Origin: Actinomycetes bacterium
Lineage (GTDB): Bacteria > Actinomycetota > Acidimicrobiia > Acidimicrobiales > RAAP-2
Length of the DNA: 64,000 nt
Assembly (NCBI GenBank): GCA_021791615.1
Contig: JAJYWG010000156.1
Location: 1-64,000 of the forward strand
Direction of reading: 5' to 3'
Part shown: positions 38,376 through 45,302 of the stretch, piece after piece
How positions within the stretch are numbered: position 1 is the stretch's first letter
Layout of the letters: each line of letters starts with the position of its first letter
Made by a program: the position numbers and the translations under genes
Notes under the pieces: model-generated
The model's database searches: none
What the model was told of the DNA's origin: nothing
The model's input: only the letters and a program-made list of their open reading frames with translations

Positions 38376-40106
38376 TCAGGACCCGGTAGGCGTGACGCCT
38401 GCGGTGTTCGACACCGAAGGGTCGAGGTTGCCGGCAGGACCCTGTCCGAACAGCCACAACAGATTGCCGGTGATCTTCTGGAGCATCGCGTTCGGGCAGC
38501 TCTTCCCCGAGGGTAGGCAGGGGTTGAGCGCATTGATCCAGTTCACGGTCCCACTCTGGAACACGCCGCCGTGCCCGGTGGACTCGGTGTAGTACGTGGT
38601 GTCGGCGTAGGTGTCTGTCCCCCAGGTCCCCTGGTTCGTGTAGGCCTCGTTCAGCGGTACGGGGGAGTGGGCCAGGACCTCGAGGTCTGTCGGCGACGCT
38701 GTCGGGTTCACGTGCTGGATGTCAGATGCCACGACGCCGGCCACGCTCGACCCGTCGCTGAGCCCGGTCCCCTTGAACAGCCAGGATGTTGCCTGATGGA
38801 CGACGAGCGGCACCGCTTTTGCGCCGGGATCCATGTAGCCGCTGTACTCACCACCGACCAGCGCTGTCGGCGGGTCATTGGTGGGTGGTGTCGCGAACGT
38901 ATTGCCGGTCACTGTCGCTGTCTGGCCGGTGCCGTTGAGCGGGTCCTCTGTCGAATTCCGGTAATCGACCTCTTCGCGGTCCGGGCCGAGCGGCGAGGAC
39001 TGGAGGCGGGAGTGCCGCACCATCGGTGCTGCTCCCATGAACGCGAGGTTCACACCTTGGGCCAGGGCCGTCTGAGCTGCCTCCCGCTCGGTCATGGTCC
39101 AAGTCTCGTCGTGCCCGAGAGACAGGAGCACCCGGTGGTGGAGGAGCACTGTCGGGTGCTCGTCCACAGTGATGTCCGTGCAGTAGGCGACATCCAGGCC
39201 GTGCTGCTCCATGAATCGCACGAGGGGGTACTCGTTCCCGAGAAAGTCCGATGCCCCCTGTCCTGTGGCCATCGGACGGTCGAACGACACGATCCGAGCG
39301 CGGTTGCACGGTGGGTACGAACCCGTCTGCCCCAGCGTGCAAGACCCTTTGCCCTGGTAGTAGGAGTAGCCGCCATAGGTGTTCCACCCCTCCTCGGTGA
39401 GGCTCCTGGCCATCACCAGGTACGGGGCGGTGCTGGAAGGATCCCATACGGTCAGCAGCACGTAGCTCTGCTGGTTCGCCGAACCGACGAGCTTGAGCAG
39501 GTAGTCCCCCTGCATGAACGCACTGGTGATCGTCATGGTGAGCGACGGGGACCAGTTGTCACAGCTGACCATGTTCACACCGGGAGTGACCGGACATGTC
39601 GGCTGGACCTTGCCGGGAACCTCCTGCGAGCTCCACACTTCCCGACCACCCTTGCCCTGGTAGTAGCCCATCCGGTAGGCCACGACATGGAACTGAGGTG
39701 CTGTCGTGCTCACGTAGAGGACGACGTGCTGGCCTGCAACGGCATACGTCGTGTTGGCGAAGCCGGCAATGGTCCCGGTCGCCGGCTCCCCCGAGATCTG
39801 CCATGTCGTCGTTCCCGGGAGCTCGTTCTCGTCGATGATCGTGGACGACTCCACCCCGTAGGGTCCGACGAAGGTGCGATCGTCCGCTCGCGCCTTTGCG
39901 CGCTGGTCCTTTCTCGATCTTCTCGGCGCGGTCGCGCTGGTCCGCCTTGGCGTATGGCCGCCCCGGGAAGAGGTCACCACGACGGCCGCCGCAGCAGCAG
40001 CGACGATTACGACCGCCGCGAGCACCACCAGCGGCGCCTTTCGTCGTCGTCGTGCCCGGGCATGACGCGGTTGGCGGTCTCTCGCGCTGCCGGACTCGAC
40101 GGCCAT
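38376..40106 (-). CDS. Membrane-anchored protein related to N,N-dimethylformamidase large subunit
   Basis: A 576-residue protein. Residues 10-23 are very basic, 24-46 form one Ala/Val transmembrane helix, and the rest should lie outside the cell. The extracellular part contains AYRMGYYQGKGGREVWSS and YPLVRFMEQHGLDVAYCTDI followed by VLLSLGHDETWTMTEREAAQ, which resemble the N,N-dimethylformamidase beta-subunit-like C-terminal domain found in many exported actinobacterial proteins. Catalytic amidase activity has not been shown for most of these. The ATG at 40106 directly precedes the basic cluster; the frame upstream is non-coding. Confidence 0.82.
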   Translation of the reverse strand: MAVESGSARDRQPRHARARRRRKAPLVVLAAVVIVAAAAAAVVVTSSRGGHTPRRTSATAPRRSRKDQRAKARADDRTFVGPYGVESSTIIDENELPGTTTWQISGEPATGTIAGFANTTYAVAGQHVVLYVSTTAPQFHVVAYRMGYYQGKGGREVWSSQEVPGKVQPTCPVTPGVNMVSCDNWSPSLTMTITSAFMQGDYLLKLVGSANQQSYVLLTVWDPSSTAPYLVMARSLTEEGWNTYGGYSYYQGKGSCTLGQTGSYPPCNRARIVSFDRPMATGQGASDFLGNEYPLVRFMEQHGLDVAYCTDITVDEHPTVLLHHRVLLSLGHDETWTMTEREAAQTALAQGVNLAFMGAAPMVRHSRLQSSPLGPDREEVDYRNSTEDPLNGTGQTATVTGNTFATPPTNDPPTALVGGEYSGYMDPGAKAVPLVVHQATSWLFKGTGLSDGSSVAGVVASDIQHVNPTASPTDLEVLAHSPVPLNEAYTNQGTWGTDTYADTTYYTESTGHGGVFQSGTVNWINALNPCLPSGKSCPNAMLQKITGNLLWLFGQGPAGNLDPSVSNTAGVTPTGS

Positions 40107-40426
40107 GGTCGGACTGTACCCGAGCGTTCTTGGGAACCGGCGGCACATCCATCGAACTGCCGGCCGCAAAGCCCGAGGGCACTCGTCAGCGTCGAATAGC
40201 CGGTCCGTGCTCGACGGCCACCCTGGTGCTTGGGACGGAGCTGGCGCTGGCGGGGTGAGGACTTGGTTGTCCGGTGTTGGCGCTACCGGCGCTCTCCGGG
40301 GCAGCGGAGGTCTGACCAGCCAACCCGCGTCTCCCGATCGCAGCACCGACTTGCCAGCGCCTCACGGAACGGCCGATGTCTCACCCACATGGCAGGCTCC
40401 AAGGGGCCGATGAGGAGGAGGATCAC
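40107..40426. other. Intergenic region with one arm of a 58-bp direct repeat
   Basis: 320 bases between divergent genes. It holds the first arm of a diverged direct repeat (40201-40258) and a strong ribosome binding site GAGGAGGA just before 40427. No gene is supported here. It marks the left limit of the accessory region. Confidence 0.6.
40201..40258 (+). repeat. 58-bp diverged direct repeat, copy A
   Basis: Aligns without gaps to 42661-42718 with about 46 of 58 bases identical (my hand count); ACGGAGCTGGCG and CGGGGTGA are exact. In the same frame both copies would end in a TGA after a similar peptide (STATLVLGTELALAG here), suggesting descent from the same gene end. The two copies flank the PIN, small-protein and metallophosphoesterase genes. 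Confidence 0.65.
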
Positions 40427-41224
40427 ATGGTCGAACTCAAGGCCGGAGTCCCGGTCAACGGACTACTCCGGCGGGTGATGGAGCTACGGCATCAGCTTGG
40501 CAACAGCCAATCGGCACTCGACGCCAGCGACGGCCAGCGCTACTTCCTGACCAGCGTGGAAGCAATAGAATCGACCTTCAGCCACAGCTTCGAGAGTCCC
40601 GACTGGTATGACCAGCTCTACTCCCCGGGGTACTGGGCCATTCGGGCTATGACGCCGGGCACCACGAGGCCGATGCCCCTGCTCCGCTCAGAGTCCGACC
40701 GGATCCTTCGTTGGCTCGACGACATCGAGGCGGAGCTGAAGCGGATCAACGAGCAGGACGAGTGGGACGACAAAAACATCCCAAGGCTCATTCTCGACAC
40801 CAGTGCCATTGTCCGTGAGGGTGAATTCGACACCTTCGACTGGGAGCCGGTAGTCAACAACGTGTGCGTGCGGCTCATCCTGCCGATCCTCGTGATCCGG
40901 GAACTCGACAACCTGAAGAACTCTGGGAAGGAGCCCAAAGCAAGGAAGCGGCTCCGCCGAATCCACGAACTGCTCAACGGACACGGCCGGGGATGGGCCC
41001 CGATCCGTCCCGGCGTGACGCTTGAGCTACTCATGAACCCGCCACGCCACGTCCCATTGGCGGTGAACGACGAGGAGATCATCAGCCGGACGCAATACCT
41101 GAACGGGCGCAACGGTGGTCGGCTGAAGCTGATCAGCGGCGACTACCGGATGGTCCTGTCGGCACAGGCCGTGGGCTTGGACGCGCAACTCACCCCCGCC
41201 GAGCTGAAGTCGCCCGTTGAGTAG
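40427..41224 (+). CDS. PIN-domain protein
   Basis: A 265-residue protein. The first 115 residues are helical and unrecognised (SVEAIESTFSHSFESPDW). From about residue 118 a PIN nuclease-like domain follows: LILDTSAI with Asp124, VIRELDNLK with Glu159, NDEEI near 215 and ISGDYRMVLSA with Asp239. These acidic residues would bind the metal of an RNase. The length and the extra N-terminal domain set it apart from VapC toxins, and no antitoxin-like gene precedes it. A very good ribosome binding site (GAGGAGGA) marks the start. It lies in the accessory region and may be a stand-alone RNase. Confidence 0.8.
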   Translation: MVELKAGVPVNGLLRRVMELRHQLGNSQSALDASDGQRYFLTSVEAIESTFSHSFESPDWYDQLYSPGYWAIRAMTPGTTRPMPLLRSESDRILRWLDDIEAELKRINEQDEWDDKNIPRLILDTSAIVREGEFDTFDWEPVVNNVCVRLILPILVIRELDNLKNSGKEPKARKRLRRIHELLNGHGRGWAPIRPGVTLELLMNPPRHVPLAVNDEEIISRTQYLNGRNGGRLKLISGDYRMVLSAQAVGLDAQLTPAELKSPVE

Positions 41225-41304
41225 GCAGCTTGACAGCTGCCAAGCCGATCGATCGTCGCATGCTGGCCAGCTCCTCGGCCAAGTTCACCATTTAGAACGC
41301 GGGG

Positions 41305-41439
41305 CTACTTCTTGCCTTTCCCGGGCTTGCCCTTGGCCTGCGCCAGATCGCTTCCCGCGACGCTCTTGACATTCTTCGGCGTTTTCGGGTTCGCGAGCAG
41401 CTTGCCAGCCTTGGAGGCATCTCCTTTGCTCGTTGCCAT
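41305..41439 (-). CDS. Small basic 44-aa protein
   Basis: A 44-codon gene with an excellent ribosome binding site (GAGGAGGTG, 5 bases before the ATG). The peptide starts MATSKGDASKAGKLLANPKT, contains SVAGSDLAQ and ends in a Lys/Gly-rich tail. It carries about 12 lysines and no hydrophobic segment. Similar short proteins of the pattern [SDA]..LxNPxxxKxxKSxAGSxLxQ recur in actinobacteria, from memory of the family pattern. Role unknown; it lies opposite to its neighbours. Confidence 0.72.
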   Translation of the reverse strand: MATSKGDASKAGKLLANPKTPKNVKSVAGSDLAQAKGKPGKGKK

Positions 41440-41632
41440 GTTTCACCTCCTCGGGATCAATCGTCCGTCAATCTTACAAGCCTGTAGTTTACCTGAGGCG
41501 CCGACAGTGATCCCGCGGCGTCGGCCTGACCTCGCCCCCTCACGTTGACGGCACTACGAGCGTGCGCGGCGGTGCGCCCGTAGAGAATAGCTACGGTGGT
41601 GGCGTCCTGGAACGATAGGTAGCCAGCCGACT
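41440..41632. other. Divergent promoter region
   Basis: About 190 bases between the small basic protein (minus) and the metallophosphoesterase (plus). It is less GC-rich than the surroundings and must carry both promoters. A TAAGAT hexamer on the minus strand near 41477 is a possible -10 for the small gene. Nothing stronger is visible. Confidence 0.35.
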
Positions 41633-42217
41633 ATGACCACCTATTTCACCGCAGACCAGCACTTCGGTCACCAGAAGATCATCGAGTACTGCGACCGGCC
41701 GTTCCACAGCGTCGGCGAGATGAACGCCGTGCTCGTCGCGAACTGGAACGCCGTCGTCGGCCCGCACGATACCGTCCACGTCCTCGGCGACGTCGCAATG
41801 GGTCGGCGGGAGGAGTCGATGCCGCTCATCGGTCGTCTCGCCGGGCACAAGATCCTGTACCCGGGGAACCATGACCGATGCTGGTACGGGCACGGCCAAC
41901 GCGCCCTTCGCCTGGAACAGGAGTACCTCGACGCCGGTTTCGACGAGATTCGCCAGGGACCGCTTGCGATGACCGTCGGCGACCGGGAGGTCCTCGTCTG
42001 CCACCTCCCGTACCAAGGCGACAGCAGCGAGACCGAGCGCTACGCGAAGTTCAGGCCGGTCGACGAGGGAATGTGGATGTTCCACGGGCACGTCCACGAG
42101 AAGTGGCGCCAGCAAGGCCGCATGGTCAACGTCGGCGTGGATGTCTGGGACTTCACGCCGGTCCTCGAGGAAGTGATCGCCGGGATGATGGACGAGACGC
42201 TTCTTGCGAGCGCCTGA
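41633..42217 (+). CDS. Calcineurin-like metallophosphoesterase
   Basis: A 194-residue enzyme with all five metal motifs: ADQHFGH (Asp8, His10), LGDV (52-54), PGNHD (77-81), VCHLPY and FHGHVHEKW. This short form, with FTADQHFGHQKIIEYCDRPF at the start, belongs to a group often annotated as phosphoesterase or hydrolase in phages and mobile regions. It would cleave a phosphodiester or phosphomonoester with two metal ions; the substrate is unknown. Single gene on the plus strand, flanked by accessory genes. Confidence 0.9.
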   Translation: MTTYFTADQHFGHQKIIEYCDRPFHSVGEMNAVLVANWNAVVGPHDTVHVLGDVAMGRREESMPLIGRLAGHKILYPGNHDRCWYGHGQRALRLEQEYLDAGFDEIRQGPLAMTVGDREVLVCHLPYQGDSSETERYAKFRPVDEGMWMFHGHVHEKWRQQGRMVNVGVDVWDFTPVLEEVIAGMMDETLLASA

Positions 42218-42470
42218 TTGGCCGCATCTCGGGGCGAGATCAACTCTGGGCACTGCCGCTCGTCGACCCCGGGGCAACCCTGAGCGAGGGGCGGCTGCCA
42301 TCGACGTCGCCGATCACCACGTCGGTGAGCGAAGCGCAGAGATCCCGCAGCCGCTGCTGGTGCCGGCCCGGCCGACCTGCGCCGCCTTCGCCAAGTACGT
42401 GGCCGAGATCAGCCTGGCCGCTCGCCTCTTTCGCTACCCCCCACGCAGTGATCGCGTCAGCCCGCCTCCA

Positions 42471-42710
42471 ATGAGCCGACCTGTAGTCCGCGCCCAGCTG
42501 CGAGCGGAGCTGGAAGCGATCGGCGGGCTACTCCCCGTCCTCGAAGCGAACGCCCCGGCCTTGAACGCTCGCTTCTACGAGGAGGAGGGTCTGGAGCATA
42601 CCTACCACCTCGAGGAGAACGTCGTCGAGGTACATTTCCTCAACGGTCGTGTCGGAGGGGCGTTCCGTACTCGACGCCCACGGCCGTGCTCCGCACGGAG
42701 CTGGCGGTGA
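42471..42710 (+). CDS. Short orphan protein, probably truncated
   Basis: A 79-codon frame whose first 62 residues look like real protein (LRAELEAIGGLLPVLEANAP and YHLEENVVEVHFLNGRVGG). The last 17 residues are arginine-rich and fall in copy B of the 58-bp direct repeat, which suggests the gene was cut by a rearrangement at about 42661. No ribosome binding site is evident. The 250 bases before it (42218-42470) hold no supported gene. Confidence 0.4.
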   Translation: MSRPVVRAQLRAELEAIGGLLPVLEANAPALNARFYEEEGLEHTYHLEENVVEVHFLNGRVGGAFRTRRPRPCSARSWR

Positions 42711-42718
42711 CGGGGTGA
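42661..42718 (+). repeat. 58-bp diverged direct repeat, copy B
   Basis: Partner of 40201-40258. In the matching frame it encodes STPTAVLRTELAVTG and a stop. It begins exactly where the coding character of the 42471 gene stops. Confidence 0.65.
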
Positions 42719-42785
42719 ACCCTGCGTGCGCCACGCCAGCCCCTCGCCGCGCCACGTCGCAGCGAAAGCCTGCAGGACGTAAAAA

Positions 42786-42844
42786 CCCCGGACCGGAGCC
42801 TAAGCTCCACGCCCGGGGCTAGTAAGGCCCCGGCATCGCCGGGG
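42786..42844. terminator. Two tandem GC hairpins
   Basis: The first (42786-42818) is a two-level stem: CCCCGG pairs with CCGGGG and encloses GGAGC-CTAA-GCTCC. The second (42828-42844) is CCCCGGC-ATC-GCCGGGG, a seven-base-pair stem with three loop bases. An A-run precedes the first, which would be a T-run on the minus strand. They lie in a gene-free gap and could be a strong bidirectional terminator or a structured small RNA. Confidence 0.6.
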
Positions 42845-42920
42845 TACTCGGACAAGATACCAGGTTGAAGGCCCAGCCTGCTACCCCCAGATGGGCGACG
42901 GGATGACTGGAGGACGGCTG

Positions 42921-43817
42921 ATGGCAGGCAGGGTCTCGATCTTCGTCGATGCCGGTTATCTCTTCAAGCAAGGTGCAGGGGCTGTGCTGGGAGCGAAGCT
43001 CGGCCGCCGAGACGTGAAACTCGACGCCCACGGCTTCGTGTCCGGCCTGGCCGCGTGGCTCTGCAGTGCCCATCCAGACGAGGAGCTGCTTCGCACCTAC
43101 TGGTACGACGGCGCCGTCAAGGGCGTTCCCAGCACGGAGCAGCTGGACGTCGCGGCGCTCCCCTTCGTGAAGATGCGCCTCGGACGAATCAACTCCGCCG
43201 GCCAGCAGAAGGGCGTCGACACCCTGATGGTCCGGGACCTGATGGTCCTGTCGCAGGAGCGGTCCATCCAGCGGGCAGTGGTCCTATCTGGTGACGAGGA
43301 CCTCCGAGAGGGCATCGAGTACGCCCAGGACCGTGGCGTGAAGGTTGCGGTCGTGGGAATCGACGCCGGCGGTGACCGCAGCCAATCACCCGAGCTCGTA
43401 CGGGAGGCGGACGAGGCACTCATCCTCCCAGCCGACATCCTCGGGAAAGCCTTGACGCGGGCAGGTCCCGTCGCCACAGCCCCTCCGGCCGATCCGGCTC
43501 GGCCAAACCCACCGCCTCACGCCGGATCGCCCCCCGACGCGGAGCGCTCTCTGGGCAGCAATCCGTTCGCAGCGCACGCAGTCACCTTCACGCGCGCCTG
43601 GCTGGCCAAGGCCCCTGCCAGCGCCCTCGCGAACCTAGTGGCGGTTCGACCCGCCATCCCGAGAGACATCGATGCCCAAATGCTGCGGTTCGCCGTGGAA
43701 CAGTCCGGCGCTCGCACGATCGGTGAAGGCGATCGCCGAGCCATGCGCGCTGCGTTCTGGCTTGTCCTTACCACCGATACGCCGCTTCAGAGCGAGAAAG
43801 GGGAAGCTCCAGAATGA
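42921..43817 (+). CDS. NYN-domain (PIN-like) nuclease protein
   Basis: A 298-residue protein. The N-terminal NYN domain (residues 1-170) has VSIFVDAGYLF with Asp10, GVDTLMVRDLMVLS and VVLSGDEDLREGIEYAQDRG, the acidic residues expected of a metal-dependent RNase of the LabA/NYN group. A Pro-rich linker (about 185-215) leads to a helical C-terminal domain of 80 residues (VPREID-like IPRDIDAQMLRFAVEQSG) seen in actinobacterial NYN proteins. The ATG at 42921 is preferred because GGAGGA precedes it; an ATG 10 codons earlier is possible. Role unknown, perhaps RNA decay or phage defence. Confidence 0.85.
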   Translation: MAGRVSIFVDAGYLFKQGAGAVLGAKLGRRDVKLDAHGFVSGLAAWLCSAHPDEELLRTYWYDGAVKGVPSTEQLDVAALPFVKMRLGRINSAGQQKGVDTLMVRDLMVLSQERSIQRAVVLSGDEDLREGIEYAQDRGVKVAVVGIDAGGDRSQSPELVREADEALILPADILGKALTRAGPVATAPPADPARPNPPPHAGSPPDAERSLGSNPFAAHAVTFTRAWLAKAPASALANLVAVRPAIPRDIDAQMLRFAVEQSGARTIGEGDRRAMRAAFWLVLTTDTPLQSEKGEAPE

Positions 43818-43989
43818 CCAGCCGAACGCCACCTGGAAAACGGATGACGTTCGTCAGCTCGCTGAAGCGGTAGCTGCAATCTTGAGCGTGCCCAACTTGG
43901 CCCCCAAACTCCGCTTGATGGCCTCGTCCGTATGATAGCGGGGCATGACAGCAGCCGTAAGTGCCTCCTCACTCCAGGCCTGCTTCAGC

Positions 43990-45290
43990 ATGGACAAGTC
44001 CCATTCAGGACTACCGATGGCCGCCCAGGCACGGACCGAGGGTCGCTTCCTCGGCGGGCGCCCGCCCTACGGCTACCGGTTGGCCGACGCCGGGCCGCAT
44101 CCCAACCGAGGCAAGGCTTCCCACGGACAGCGGTTCCACCGGCTGGAACCGGACCCTGCGACGGCGAGGCATGGTCGAAGATGGCGGTGCGCACCATCCT
44201 CGTCAACCCTCGCTACACGGGCCGCCAGGTCTGGAACCGCCAGCGCCGCGACGAGGTGCTCGTCGACGTGGAGGACGTAGCTCTTGGTCACGAAAGGAAG
44301 ATGCGATGGAACGACGAGGACGAATGGATCTACTCCGACGCGCTCACCCACGACCCGATCGTGAGCGACGAGCTCTTCGGCCGGGCTCGCACCATCGCGG
44401 CGGCGGGACGCGGTCGGCATGTCGAGCGAAAGCGCCGTCCGTCGTCCCGACCGTTCGCGCTACGCGGCCTCATCAGCTGCGCCATCTACGGGCGCCTGAT
44501 GCATGGCAGCTATAACCACGGCCTCGCCCACTACCGTTGCCGCTACCCCAGCGAGTACGCGATCGTCAACGAAGTCGACCACCCGCGGAACGTCTACTTG
44601 CGCGAAGACGCGGTCATCGGCTCGCTCGACGGATGGCTGGCGCAGGTGTTCGATCCTGAGAACATCGACGAAACCCTCGACGCGCTCCACGCCACGAAAG
44701 GCGACGACGCTGAGGTCGCCAAGACCGACGCGGCACGCAAGCGCCTGACCGACTGTGACAAGCGCCTCGCCCGCTATCGGGCCGCGCTCGACTCCGGCGT
44801 CGGCCCGGTCGTCACCACCTGGATCGCCGAGGTCCAGGCCGAGCGCCTGTCAGCGGAAGTCGAACTGGACCGAGCCACCGGGCACAACCACGGACGCCTG
44901 TCGCGCGAGCAACTCGCCGCACTAGTGAACGGCCTCGGTAACCTTCTCGAAGTGCTCGCCAACGCCGCACTCGAGGACAAGGCTGAGGTGTACAGGCAAC
45001 TCGGGCTACGGCTCACTTACGACCCGGCACGGCGGGTCGTCGTCGCGGAGTCGGACCCGTGGGCAAGTGTAAGTGTCGGAGAACCGATCGGTCCCAAACG
45101 CCCACCAGCCGCCCAAGGCCCCTCCGTGGGCGAAAGTCAGTGTCGGAGGGGGGACTTGAACCCCCACGCCCTTGCGGGCACCAGCCCCTCAAGCTGGCGC
45201 GTCTGCCTATTCCGCCACTCCGACGACACCCCTTGCACCCCATCCACGATCGACGACGAGGACGGGGTCCGCAGTGGGCTCAGATGCTAG
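43990..45290 (+). pseudogene. Decayed large serine recombinase
   Basis: Remains of an integrase of the large serine recombinase family. The catalytic resolvase domain is missing. From about 44017 the first frame reads AQARTEGRFLGGRPPYGYRL and RLEPDPATA. At about 44160 it jumps to another frame with AWSKMAVRTILVNPRYTGRQ, with some 40-50 residues of the normal sequence lost. The zinc-ribbon region is degenerate: SCAIYGRLM has Tyr where the second Cys is expected. The coiled-coil part (ARKRLTDCDKRLARYRAALD) remains. The open frame then runs across tRNA-Leu to 45290, and its last part (CRRGDLNPHAL) is only antisense tRNA. It marks a former mobile element. Confidence 0.85.
45141..45224 (-). tRNA. 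tRNA-Leu (anticodon GAG)
   Basis: On the minus strand the acceptor arms GTCGGAG and CTCCGAC pair fully. The anticodon stem CCAGC/GCTGG encloses TTGAGGG, giving anticodon GAG. A long variable arm (TGCCCGCAAGGGCGT), typical of leucine tRNA, and the T arm with GGGGGTTCAAGTCCCCC follow. Discriminator A; CCA is not encoded. It abuts the recombinase remnant, a usual place for element insertion. Confidence 0.95.
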
Positions 45291-45302
45291 CGCGGGTCGG
45301 CC

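Noticed and set aside
40427..41224. VapBC-type toxin-antitoxin module
   Set aside because: The PIN protein is twice the size of VapC, and no small antitoxin gene precedes or overlaps it; the small basic gene lies downstream on the other strand.
45141..45290. C-terminal end of the recombinase frame (CRRGDLNPHAL...)
   Set aside because: This is a translation of tRNA-Leu on the opposite strand, a common annotation artefact, not protein.
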